The translations under genes were made by a program, and so were the position numbers. From Streptomyces actuosus (GTDB lineage: Bacteria; Actinomycetota; Actinomycetes; Streptomycetales; Streptomycetaceae): a DNA stretch of 64,000 nucleotides. The stretch spans positions 231,419 through 295,418 of the forward strand of contig NZ_JAFFZS010000007.1 in assembly GCF_016921115.1 (NCBI RefSeq), in the 5' to 3' direction. Shown here piece after piece: positions 42,932 through 50,546 of the stretch. The notes beneath the pieces were generated by a model. That model was not told the DNA's origin. It made no database searches and saw nothing but the letters and a program-made list of their open reading frames with translations. Numbering within the stretch: the stretch's first letter is position 1; each line of letters begins with the position of its first letter.

Positions 42932-44134
42932 GTGCACAACAACCTGATCTACCTCACCGACGGTCGGGGTAGGGTCGACGCTACCCAGCTCAGCGACATC
43001 GAGTGGGCACGACTCGTCACCGACAACCGTGACTCCACACGTCGCCAGCTTGTGAAGTGCGCCTGGTGCTGGGACGAAGACAGGGTCACGCACTGGATGA
43101 AGACCTACTCCCGCAATAACGGTGCCCGTGTCATCTCTCATCAGCCCGGTGAATGCGCCGACCACCCGTATCAGGCGTTGGAGAGCGACGAGCACAAGGC
43201 GTACTGCGATCGTGTCGAGCGTGTAGGTGTGGCCGAAGGGTTCCAGGCCCGGCGTGAAGCCCGTGCCGGCGACGGTCGCACGCGGTCCGATGTTCTTCTC
43301 GTCGGCAGTCGGCACGTCTCCTACGAGATGCAGCACTCACCGTTCAAGCAGGGATATGGGGCGAAGGAGCGAACGCGCCGGTCCCTCGCCGCTAAGCGGG
43401 ATGCAGTTGCCTGGCACACCGACAGTGCCATGATCGCTGGCGGCGCCAGCGTCGCCATGCTCCGCTCTAACCAGGCTCGTCTCCCCCAGATCGAGAATCC
43501 GCGATATGAGCTGCGCATCCTCGGTGGGTATCGGAAGGTTCTTGTCTGGGAGTGCACCAGCCGCGAGGGGCATCGCTGCCCCCGGGGGCGCTATGTCGGC
43601 TGTGGTGCTACCCATGTCGACTCGCAGCCCGGGGCCATCACACTGGACGACTTCATACGCCAGGCCCCCGCAGGCCTGGTGTTGCCCGTCCGACCTCTGG
43701 AACGTAATGGCTTCTGGGCCTCAATCCGGGACTACGAGATCTGGATAGATCACTACGGTGTGGCCAGCCGACCCGGCGGCCGCAGAGCGCCCCAGCGCCA
43801 GTCCGAGCGGCAGGCGGACGGGCATTCGCGCCGTACAGCGGCCGAAGACCATGCGCCCGTCTTTCCCCAGCAGCGCACCGACACCCCCCAGGTCGTGACT
43901 GACGTCCCTGACGAATTGATCAATCTGGAACGATCGGCCATGGGTGAGCATGCGAAGCTCGCCAGCCTCGATGGTGGGGCGTACGACGCGCAGTGGAAGG
44001 TGTGGCGCACAGCGGCGGAGAACTTCCACTCAGCTGTCACCGAGCACGCAGCGCGAGACGACGTGGCCATGTCGCGGTATGAGGTGGAGCAGGCGGCGAA
44101 AAGGGCCGCACGGCGCTCGGCGCAGGAGAGCTGA
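42932..44134 (+). CDS. CoiA-like PD-(D/E)xK nuclease-family protein
   Basis: A 400-residue protein starting at GTG 42932, 11 bases after GAGGAG; the frame continues upstream but overlaps the divergent gene. The CxxC at residues 43-46 and the following Cys75-His78 suggest a small zinc-binding head. The core ESDEHKAYCDRV (84-95), RTRSDVLLV (116-124) with Asp120, and YEMQHSP with Glu132 and Gln134 matches CoiA-type restriction-nuclease-fold domains, ending with the conserved Trp of AVAWHTD. The last 130 residues are charged and probably disordered. CoiA proteins act in DNA processing during competence; here a role in element upkeep or defence is inferred. Confidence 0.72.
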   Translation: MHNNLIYLTDGRGRVDATQLSDIEWARLVTDNRDSTRRQLVKCAWCWDEDRVTHWMKTYSRNNGARVISHQPGECADHPYQALESDEHKAYCDRVERVGVAEGFQARREARAGDGRTRSDVLLVGSRHVSYEMQHSPFKQGYGAKERTRRSLAAKRDAVAWHTDSAMIAGGASVAMLRSNQARLPQIENPRYELRILGGYRKVLVWECTSREGHRCPRGRYVGCGATHVDSQPGAITLDDFIRQAPAGLVLPVRPLERNGFWASIRDYEIWIDHYGVASRPGGRRAPQRQSERQADGHSRRTAAEDHAPVFPQQRTDTPQVVTDVPDELINLERSAMGEHAKLASLDGGAYDAQWKVWRTAAENFHSAVTEHAARDDVAMSRYEVEQAAKRAARRSAQES

Positions 44135-44159
44135 GGCGCTACTCCTCCGAGCATGGGTG

Positions 44160-44178
44160 GGGCCGTCCCTGGGCCGTC
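44160..44178 (+). repeat. Right arm-type direct-repeat pair
   Basis: GGGCCGTCCCTGGGCCGTC is identical to the left 19-mer except for one base, has the same orientation and 11-bp period, and lies 104 bases inside attR. Confidence 0.7.
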
Positions 44179-44282
44179 GAAGGGCGGCCCACAGCGACCA
44201 ACAACGACCAATGACGGCCGTTCGACTGCAGGTCAGCGCCGCGTCAACGTCGATCGCCCGAGGCCACTCCGGGGCAACGTCA

Positions 44283-44374
44283 CTTCCTGCGCAACAAGAA
44301 GTCCGAGTGGGAGGAGTACCGCTCCGAGGTCACCGCGTTCGAACTCCGGAAGAACCTGCCGGTGCTGTAGGGGC
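44283..44374. repeat. Right attachment-type repeat (attR), orphan glnA2 3' end
   Basis: The second copy of the last 28 glnA2 codons, its stop and four trailing bases, without any glnA2 body in front of it. It is probably the original chromosomal 3' end of glnA2 displaced by integration. Confidence 0.88.
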
Positions 44375-44715
44375 TGGTCGAGGCGGGTTCCCCGCTGAGA
44401 GCGCGAGGGGGCGGACGGTCGCGGACCGTCTCCGGGCCGTCGGAACGAACCGCGTCCGCCCGCCCGGCCGTGCCCGGTCCGCCCTGGCGGCACGCCCCGA
44501 GGGCCCGCCCCGTCTGCGGCCCGAAGTGCGTGGAACTCCTGCCTCCGGCTCTTGACCCGGAGCGTCTCGGCGGCCACCGTGGAGGGAAGGCGACAGTCCG
44601 GTACACGCTCTGCCGCACCCCGGGAGCAGGAGGGGAGGCGAGTGGATGACGACCAGACCCAACGCACGGCGGATGGCGGAGGCCCTCGGCCCCGTACCGC
44701 CGTGCGCGGGTTCGC
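44375..44715. other. GC-rich intergenic region right of the island
   Basis: These 341 bp hold the former trailer of glnA2 and the 3' flank of the converging beta-propeller gene. A 9-base hit CGGGCCGTC at 44433 resembles the arm repeats but is single. Nothing else was recognised. Confidence 0.4.
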
Positions 44716-45735
44716 CTACGGAAGGAAGGCGGGCGACACCGCCGCGGTGCTGAGGCGCCGCGGCGCTCCCGTGCCGTCGGAGGGGACCGCGTACAGGTCG
44801 GCGCCGTAGTCACCGGGCAGGGCGTAGACGAGGGTGCGGGTGTCCTTCCACACCGCCTGGTCGTCCACGCTGCGCCGCTCGGCCAGTGGGGTCTCCCGCC
44901 CGGTGCGCAGGTCCAGGACGTACAGCCGCCAGGGGGCGTCCGCGGGGAGTCCCGGCACCCGCTTCTTGAAGGCGATCCGCGTCCCGTCGGGGGACAGGGA
45001 GGGGCACTCCACGTTCGCGCGCAGGATCGTGACCGTACGGGTCCGCAGATCGCCGTGGACCAGGTGGGTGCGGCCGCCGGTGGCCAGTGTGGCGTAGAAC
45101 GTGCGGTCGTCCGGCGCGAACGTCACACCCCAGAAGTTCCTGTCCGGCGCGTGACGGGTGCGGCCGTCCTCGACGACGCGGAAGGACTCCAGGGACCCGA
45201 TCAGCTCGCCCGTGACGATGTTCACGATCGCCGCGCGCGTGGAGAAGCCGGTGCCCGCGTAGGAGTCGCCGCCCACGAACGCCGTCCAGGCCGCCCAGTG
45301 CCCGCTCGGGGAGACCCGGGCGCGCGAGGGGATGCCCGGGACGTCGTACCGCCGGGTCACGTGCAGGTGCGCGTCCAGGACGACCGCGCGGTAGGTGTCG
45401 GAGACCGGGCCGTGCACTGCCTGGAGGCAGACGCCGGTGCCGGCCGCGGCGTGGAAGCGCAGGCACGTGACGCCCGACGGGGTCCGCGGGCCGGAGGGGT
45501 CCGCGGCCGGGACCGCGGTCAGCTCGTCGCGGTGCGGACCCCATGCCGTCGAGCGGAAGACCATGGTGCCGTGTGCGGTGAGCGTGACCCGGCCGGAGGC
45601 GATCTCGGGGCCGCCCGGCCGGGCCCGGTCGCGGCGGTCCGCGCGGGCGGAGGCGTGCAGCACCGCCGCCAGCGCGACGGCGGCCAGGACGGCGACGGAC
45701 CCCGCGAGGACCAGGACGCGCAGTCGGAGGGTCAT
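44716..45735 (-). CDS. Membrane-anchored beta-propeller (PD40/TolB-like) protein
   Basis: A 339-residue protein. Residues 1-28 form an uncleaved signal anchor, and the exported part is a repeated beta structure with TolB-like strands: ARVSPSGHWAAWTAF, NVECPSLSPDGTRIAFKKR, LYVLDLRTGRETPLA, and LYAVPSDGTGAPRRLS. Such propellers bind partners and are not enzymes by themselves. ATG 45735 overlaps the TGA of the upstream MFS gene by four bases, so the two are coupled and the propeller may assist the transporter. Confidence 0.85.
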   Translation of the reverse strand: MTLRLRVLVLAGSVAVLAAVALAAVLHASARADRRDRARPGGPEIASGRVTLTAHGTMVFRSTAWGPHRDELTAVPAADPSGPRTPSGVTCLRFHAAAGTGVCLQAVHGPVSDTYRAVVLDAHLHVTRRYDVPGIPSRARVSPSGHWAAWTAFVGGDSYAGTGFSTRAAIVNIVTGELIGSLESFRVVEDGRTRHAPDRNFWGVTFAPDDRTFYATLATGGRTHLVHGDLRTRTVTILRANVECPSLSPDGTRIAFKKRVPGLPADAPWRLYVLDLRTGRETPLAERRSVDDQAVWKDTRTLVYALPGDYGADLYAVPSDGTGAPRRLSTAAVSPAFLP

Positions 45736-47114
45736 GCGGCGGTCTCCCGGGCCGGGCGCAGGGACACAAAGCACCAGGCGGCGCACACGGCCAGCGCCGC
45801 TGTCGACGCCAGCAGCGCCGTGCGGTCGCCCCACAGCGTCCAGGCCGCGCCGAACAGCATCGAGCAGGCGAACCGGGCCAGCGCCTGACCGGTCTGCACG
45901 ACGGCCAGACCCGAGGAGCGCAGGCTCTCGGGCACGGTCTCCGAGGCCGCCGCCATCAGTACGCCGTCGGTCGCCGCGTAGAAACCGCCGTGCAGCAGCA
46001 GGACGGCGTACGGCAGCGCCGGGCCGTGCCAGGAGGCGAGCAGCAGGGTGTAGGCCGCGAGCAGCGCGCCGTGCCCGGCCAGGAACACCCGCCGTCGGCC
46101 GACCCGGTCCGCCAGTCTGCCCAGCGGCACCGCGAGCAGCAGGAAGGCCGCGGCCGTGCCCAGCGGCAGCAGGGCGAACCAGCGGTCGGGGACCCCGAGG
46201 CGGCGCTGCAGCAGCAGGTAGACGAAGGAGTCGCTGACCGTGGCCAGGCCCAGGAGCAGGGCGCAGACCGTGATCCCGCGCAGTTCCCGCCCGCGCAGCA
46301 GGCCGGCCGCCGCCCGCAGGGTCGGCCGTGCGGCCGGGATCGGGGCCGAGGACGGGGCCGGAGCCGGGGACGGGGACGGGGACGGGGCTGGAGGCTGGGT
46401 CGAGGTCGAGGTCGAGGTCGAGGTCGAGGTCGGGGGCTGGGCCGGGGCGGCCGTGGGGCGGGCCGGACCGCCCGGCACGAACAGCACCAGCACCAGGACG
46501 CCCACGGCCGCCACGCAGAAACTCGCCGTGAACACCGCGTCGTAGCCGTCCACGGTCACCCGCAGGATCCAGAACGCGGCCAGCGGGCCCAGCAGGGCGC
46601 CCGCCGTGTCCATCGCCCGGTGCACACCGAAGGCCCGGCCGCGTGACTCCGGCGAGGACGACAGGGAGATCAGCGCGTCGCGGGGCGCCGTCCGCAGACC
46701 CTTGCCGGTGCGGTCGGCGGCCAGGACCAGGCCGATGGGGGTGAGGGCGTGTGCCACCAGCAGCAGCGGCCTGCACAGGGCCGAGAGGCCGTAGCCGAAC
46801 CCCGCCACCCACTTGTGCCTGCCGCCGCCCCGGTCGGCGAGGTGGCCGCCGGCCAGGCGCACCGCGGCGGAGAAGCCGTTGTAGATGCCGTCCAGGAGCC
46901 CGAACCCCAGCGGCGACAGGCCGAGCCCCGCCACCAGGTACAGCGGGAGCACCGCCGTCACCATCTCCGACGACACGTCGGTGATCAGGCTGACCGTGCC
47001 GAGCGCCAGGACCGTGGGCGCGACCGCGGCGCGACGCCGCCCGGCGGGGTGCCGGACGGCGCCGTCCGCGGACGCCGGCGCCGGGGTCCCGGCGCGGCTG
47101 TCCGCCACGTACAT
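45732..47114 (-). CDS. MFS transporter with repeat-containing central loop
   Basis: A 460-residue, 12-helix major facilitator. Helix 1 includes LALGTVSLITDVSSEMVTAVLPLYLV and motif A-like ADRGGGRHKWVAG follows helix 2, resembling the group with multidrug-resistance MdtG-like and YnfM-like exporters. The loop between helices 6 and 7 is a Thr/Ser/Pro/Ala low-complexity stretch (PTSTSTSTSTSTQ then Pro-Ser-Pro repeats) encoded by tandem hexanucleotides. It is coupled to the propeller gene by ATGA. Start ATG 47114; the next gene ends 1 base away. Confidence 0.88.
   Translation of the reverse strand: MYVADSRAGTPAPASADGAVRHPAGRRRAAVAPTVLALGTVSLITDVSSEMVTAVLPLYLVAGLGLSPLGFGLLDGIYNGFSAAVRLAGGHLADRGGGRHKWVAGFGYGLSALCRPLLLVAHALTPIGLVLAADRTGKGLRTAPRDALISLSSSPESRGRAFGVHRAMDTAGALLGPLAAFWILRVTVDGYDAVFTASFCVAAVGVLVLVLFVPGGPARPTAAPAQPPTSTSTSTSTSTQPPAPSPSPSPAPAPSSAPIPAARPTLRAAAGLLRGRELRGITVCALLLGLATVSDSFVYLLLQRRLGVPDRWFALLPLGTAAAFLLLAVPLGRLADRVGRRRVFLAGHGALLAAYTLLLASWHGPALPYAVLLLHGGFYAATDGVLMAAASETVPESLRSSGLAVVQTGQALARFACSMLFGAAWTLWGDRTALLASTAALAVCAAWCFVSLRPARETAA
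46398..46433. repeat. Hexanucleotide tandem repeat (GGTCGA)
   Basis: Five exact GGTCGA units and one GGTCGG, inside the MFS gene, encode the Thr-Ser run of the central loop. A change in copy number keeps the frame. Neighbouring GGGGAC/GGGGCC units encode the Pro-Ser/Pro-Ala part. Confidence 0.85.
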
Positions 47115-47115
47115 C

Positions 47116-48006
47116 TCAGGACGCCCAGATGCCGGTGATGTCCTGCGCGGAGGCGGCGTTGCCGGCGTGGGTCGTCAGCCCCGCCATGTCCTCCAGGGTG
47201 CGCAGCAGGTCGTAGTGGTCGTACGTCGTGGAAGTGGACGAGCCGGCCGTCACCGGCTGGCCGTAGAGCACGGTCGCGATGCGGTTGCCGCTGAGCCGGT
47301 TGTCCTCGTCGAAGGTGACCACGAGCAGGCTGTTGTGCGTCCGGGCCCAGGTGGCGTAGGCGCCGAGGTTGTTCTTCAGCCAGGTGTCGCCGGTCCTGAC
47401 CGAGCAGTCGTGCATGTCGTTGCACAGGTCGGGGACGACGAAGGAGACGTCGGGGAGGGTCGAGTAGTCGGTGGGGAACTGGGCGAGGGTGTGCGCGGAC
47501 GAGGTCGGCACGTTGCTGAAGCCGAACCACGGGTTGTGCTTGCGCGCGTACCTGCCGCTGCTGCACGTGGTCGAGCCCTGGTTCGGCAGCCCCTCGTTGT
47601 AGCTCGCCCAGGTCTTCTGGGAGGAGAGCAGTTCGGAGGCCAGGTTGGGGGCCGAGGAGAAGCCCGGCGTGAAGCAGCTGTCGTCGGTGATGCCCTGGGT
47701 GGAGCCGGAGAACAGGGCGAAGTAGTTCGGCTGACTCGGGTGCGTCTCGGCGTAGGACCGGGTCAGGTCGGCGCCGCCCGACTTGAGCGAGTTGATGTAC
47801 GGGGCGCGGGAGGAGCCGATGATCTGGCCGTAGGCGTGGTTCTCGAAGACCACGACGACCACGTGGTCCGGGGTCGGTACGCCGTTCGCCGCCTGGGCGG
47901 GGGAGGAGCCCCCGAGACCGGTCCACAGGCCGACGGCGGCGACCGCGAGGGCGAGCGCGGACGCCGCGGCGGTACGGCCGCGGCGGAACACGGAACTGCG
48001 GGACAC
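47116..48006 (-). CDS. Secreted acid phosphatase/phosphoesterase
   Basis: A 296-residue exported protein of the phosphoesterase (AcpA/phospholipase C-like) family. The signal peptide ends at AQA (about residue 41). The N-terminal metal-site motif is HVVVVVFENHAYGQIIG, then THPSQPNYFALFSG, PDLCNDMHDC and VVTFDEDN, all family hallmarks, while YDHYDLLRTLEDMAG ends the core. The start is GTG 48006, five bases after GGAGGTAGAT. The MFS gene follows immediately and probably lies on the same transcript. Confidence 0.9.
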   Translation of the reverse strand: MSRSSVFRRGRTAAASALALAVAAVGLWTGLGGSSPAQAANGVPTPDHVVVVVFENHAYGQIIGSSRAPYINSLKSGGADLTRSYAETHPSQPNYFALFSGSTQGITDDSCFTPGFSSAPNLASELLSSQKTWASYNEGLPNQGSTTCSSGRYARKHNPWFGFSNVPTSSAHTLAQFPTDYSTLPDVSFVVPDLCNDMHDCSVRTGDTWLKNNLGAYATWARTHNSLLVVTFDEDNRLSGNRIATVLYGQPVTAGSSTSTTYDHYDLLRTLEDMAGLTTHAGNAASAQDITGIWAS

Positions 48007-48423
48007 ATCTACCTCCGATGAGGATGGACGGGGGTGACGGTGCAGACAGATCATGCTCACGCCAACAATCCACCACCCCACGCCGTCCGGCCCGATGGGT
48101 GAACAGGCTGTGAACGGCTCGGGCAGGCACCGCCGGGTGGCCGGGTGGCCGGGTGGCCGGCCGGTCGGCAAACCCGGCGCGGCGGTGCGAGCGAACCGCC
48201 GGGTCACGGCACCGCCCGGCACCGTGACCCCCGCCGGCCCGTCCCGTAGGGGACGGCGTCGTCGTCTCCCTCCACCGAAGCGGAGATCCGGGCCGGGCGC
48301 CACCCGGCCCACGCTCCCGTGTCCGGCGCCGGGCACACCCCCGTTCCTGCCGCGCCCGGCGCCGGGCGCTCCTCCTTCACGGCCGCCGCGTCCCGCGGCC
48401 CGTGCCGGCCCGCTGCCGCCGCG
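48007..48423. other. Intergenic region with CCGGGTGG repeats
   Basis: A 417-bp region containing three tandem CCGGGTGG units at 48133-48156 and otherwise only GC-rich sequence. The phosphatase promoter should lie near 48040-48080. Confidence 0.45.
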
Positions 48424-48897
48424 TCAGGCGAACATGCCCGGCTGGTACCAGCCGGCCGGCTGGCGGACGGTGACGTTCAGGCGGTTGAAGGCGTTGATCG
48501 TGGCGATCAGTCCGACGAGGGCGACGAGCTGGTCCTCGTCGTGGTACTTCGCGGCGTTCTCCCAGACGTCGTCCGGGACGCCGCCCGCGGCGTCGGCGAT
48601 ACGGGTGGCCTCCTCGGTCAGTTCCAGGGCGGCGCGCTCGGCCTCGGTGAACACCGTCGCCTCCCGCCAGGCCGCGACCAGGGCCAGGCGCACGGCGTCC
48701 TCGCCGGCCGCCACGGCGTCTTTGCTGTGCATGTCGGTGCAGAAGCCGCAGCCGTTGATCTGGCTGGCGCGCAGCAGCACCAGGTTCTGGGTCGCCTGGG
48801 GCAGTGCCGAGTCCGCGATCACCTTGCCGGCCGAGGTGAAGTGCTTCAGCAGCCGGCCGGCGAAGGCGTTGTCCATGAGGTTCAGGCGGGCGTCCAT
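48424..48897 (-). CDS. AhpD/carboxymuconolactone decarboxylase-family protein
   Basis: A 157-residue all-helical CMD-family protein starting at ATG 48897 behind GGAGG. The redox CxxC with histidine is in NGCGFCTDMHSKDA near residue 53, as in AhpD-like alkylhydroperoxidases; the order CxxC-xxx-H is complete. Family members reduce hydroperoxides or act as decarboxylases; the antioxidant role is likelier here given the cysteine pair. It lies 101 bases downstream of the aminopeptidase gene on the same strand. Confidence 0.88.
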   Translation of the reverse strand: MDARLNLMDNAFAGRLLKHFTSAGKVIADSALPQATQNLVLLRASQINGCGFCTDMHSKDAVAAGEDAVRLALVAAWREATVFTEAERAALELTEEATRIADAAGGVPDDVWENAAKYHDEDQLVALVGLIATINAFNRLNVTVRQPAGWYQPGMFA

Positions 48898-48998
48898 GGT
48901 GGTGTTCCTCCGTCGTCGTGCGGGCGTGTACACCTAGGTGACGGCGCGGTCCGGCGCGGTGTGACGGCCTGTCGCTGTGACCCGGGTCACCCTGCCGC

Positions 48999-50390
48999 TC
49001 AACGGCCTTCCAGCAGGGCGCCCATCCACTCCTCCACGGCGTCCGGTGTCCGCGGCAGCGCGGCGGACAGCAGGCGGGCGCCGCCGGCGGTGACCACCAG
49101 GTCGTCCTCGATGCGGACGCCGATGCCGCGCAGTTCGGCCGGCAGGGTGAGGTCGTCGGGCTGGAGGTACAGGCCGGGCTCGACGGTCAGGACCTGCCCT
49201 TCCTCCAGGACGCCGTCCAGGTACGCCGCGGCCCGCGCCCGGGCGCAGTCGTGGACGTCGAGGCCGAGCATGTGGCCGCTGCTGCAGAGCGTGTAGCGGC
49301 GGTGCAGGTCGCCTTCGGCGTCCTTCAGGACGCCCCACTCGGTCAGCCCCTCGGCGATCACCCGCATCGCGGCGGCGTGGAAGTCGCGGAACCGGGCGCC
49401 CGGCCTGAGCGCGGCGATGCCCGCCTCCTGCGCGGCGAGGACCAGTTCGTACACCTGCCGCTGGAGGGGGGTGAAGCGACCGGAGAGCGGAAGGGTGCGT
49501 GTGATGTCGGCGGTGTAGAGGGTGTCGGTCTCCACGCCCGCGTCGAGCAGCAGCAGTGCGTTCGGGTCCAGGGCGCCGTCGTTGCGGGTCCAGTGCAGGA
49601 CGCAGGCGTGGGCGCCGGACGCGGCGATCGTCTCGTAGCCGGTGCCGTTGCCCTCGGCCCGGGCGCGCATCCCGAAGACCCCCTCGACCCAGCGCTCGCC
49701 GCGCGGGTGGGCGAGCGCGCGCGGCAGGGCCCGCACGACGTCCTCGAAGCCGGCCGTGGTGTGGTCGACGGCCAACTGCAGCTGGGCCGTCTCCCAGTCG
49801 TCCTTGATCAGGCGCAACTCCGACAGGGCGGCGGCCAGTTCGGGGTCGGTGGACGGCTCGCGGCCGGGCGGCAGGTGCTCGCCCAGCTCGGCGAGGTCGG
49901 CGCAGCGGATCCCGGTGAGGCGCTCGGCCTCGGCCAGGTCGGGGCGCCGGCCGACCCAGAACTCGCCGTGCCGCCGGTCCCGGTAGAAGGCGTCGGCGGG
50001 CCGCTCGGCCTGCCCGACGCGTGGTGAGCGGGGGCGTATGTACAGCACCGCCTCGTGGTCGTGCGCCCCGTGCGGCTCCAGCACCAGCACGTGGCCGGGC
50101 TGGTCCTCGCCGGTGAGGCCGGTCAGCCAGGCGTAGGCGCTGTGGGGCCGGAAGCGGTGGTCGCAGTCGTTGGAGCGCACGTTCAACTCGCCTGCGGGGA
50201 CGACCAGTCGCTCGCCGGGGAACCGCGCCGACAGCCGGGCGCGGCGGATCGGGGTGACGGCGCGGGCGGGGACCCGGGCGTCGGCGGGCAGCGGCGACGG
50301 ATCCCAGTCGCGGCTCATGGAGCGGGCCAACTCGGTGGAGACGGACAGGTCGTGACTGCCGACGCGCAGGCGCGTGGTGCTGTCGGGCAT
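48999..50390 (-). CDS. pepP: Xaa-Pro aminopeptidase (M24B)
   Basis: A 463-residue cytosolic aminopeptidase P that removes N-terminal residues preceding proline. The N-terminal domain has VPAGELNVRSNDCDHRFRPHSAYAWLTG. The C-terminal pita-bread domain holds the Mn ligands: Asp in LLLDAGVET, Asp in YTADITRT, His in GHMLGLDVHD, Glu in LTVEPGLY and Glu in IRIEDDLVV-like GVRIEDD. ATG 50390 follows AGGAGCC. It diverges from the collagenase gene, sharing a 156-bp promoter region with two copies of an island motif, and would finish digestion of proline-rich collagen peptides. Confidence 0.93.
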   Translation of the reverse strand: MPDSTTRLRVGSHDLSVSTELARSMSRDWDPSPLPADARVPARAVTPIRRARLSARFPGERLVVPAGELNVRSNDCDHRFRPHSAYAWLTGLTGEDQPGHVLVLEPHGAHDHEAVLYIRPRSPRVGQAERPADAFYRDRRHGEFWVGRRPDLAEAERLTGIRCADLAELGEHLPPGREPSTDPELAAALSELRLIKDDWETAQLQLAVDHTTAGFEDVVRALPRALAHPRGERWVEGVFGMRARAEGNGTGYETIAASGAHACVLHWTRNDGALDPNALLLLDAGVETDTLYTADITRTLPLSGRFTPLQRQVYELVLAAQEAGIAALRPGARFRDFHAAAMRVIAEGLTEWGVLKDAEGDLHRRYTLCSSGHMLGLDVHDCARARAAAYLDGVLEEGQVLTVEPGLYLQPDDLTLPAELRGIGVRIEDDLVVTAGGARLLSAALPRTPDAVEEWMGALLEGR

Positions 50391-50424
50391 GACGGCTCCT
50401 GGAGGCAAGAACTGCTGAGGGGTT

Positions 50425-50442
50425 GTCAGTGCAATTTCACAT
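50425..50442 (-). promoter_or_regulatory. Shared motif, copy 1 (pepP/collagenase promoter)
   Basis: On the minus strand ATGTGAAATTGCACTGAC, which matches the motif before the dehydrogenase operon at 15 of 18 positions (ATGTGAAATnnnACTGAC). It lies 35-52 bases upstream of the pepP start. Confidence 0.6.
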
Positions 50443-50448
50443 TACTAT

Positions 50449-50469
50449 GTTACAGCTCACATGGCAGTG
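50449..50469 (-). promoter_or_regulatory. Shared motif, weaker copy 2
   Basis: On the minus strand CACTGCCATGTGAGCTGTAAC, identical to the catabolic-operon site at 15 of 21 positions including CCATGTGA. It lies between the two divergent genes, 78 bases before the collagenase start. Confidence 0.45.
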
Positions 50470-50546
50470 GCATGCACGCCTCAAACTGCCCCGGATCGGT
50501 GTGCGTGCCCCATATCGAGCCACTCCCCACACACGAGGAGTCACAG

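Larger units (their letters stand above)
37862..44282. mobile_element. Integrase-less integrated element (CIME-like) in glnA2
   Basis: The 6.4 kb between the two 92-bp repeats is AT-richer than the flanks, with many codons rare in streptomycetes, and holds five genes plus an IS. Paired GGGCCGTC repeats near both ends look like integrase arm sites. No tyrosine or serine recombinase, excisionase, replication or transfer gene is present. This is the build expected of a cis-mobilisable element that needs an integrase supplied elsewhere. Cargo: membrane protein, IS5-family IS, TIGR04141 protein, acetyltransferase-like protein, CoiA-like nuclease. Confidence 0.8.

Noticed and set aside
42932..44134. 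CoiA-like or DUF6119 protein as the missing integrase
   Set aside because: Neither shows the R-H-R-Y set of tyrosine recombinases nor a serine recombinase N-terminus.
37858..44282. tRNA gene as the integration target
   Set aside because: The duplicated segment is coding sequence of glnA2 with its stop; no cloverleaf or tRNA-like 3' end is seen at either boundary.
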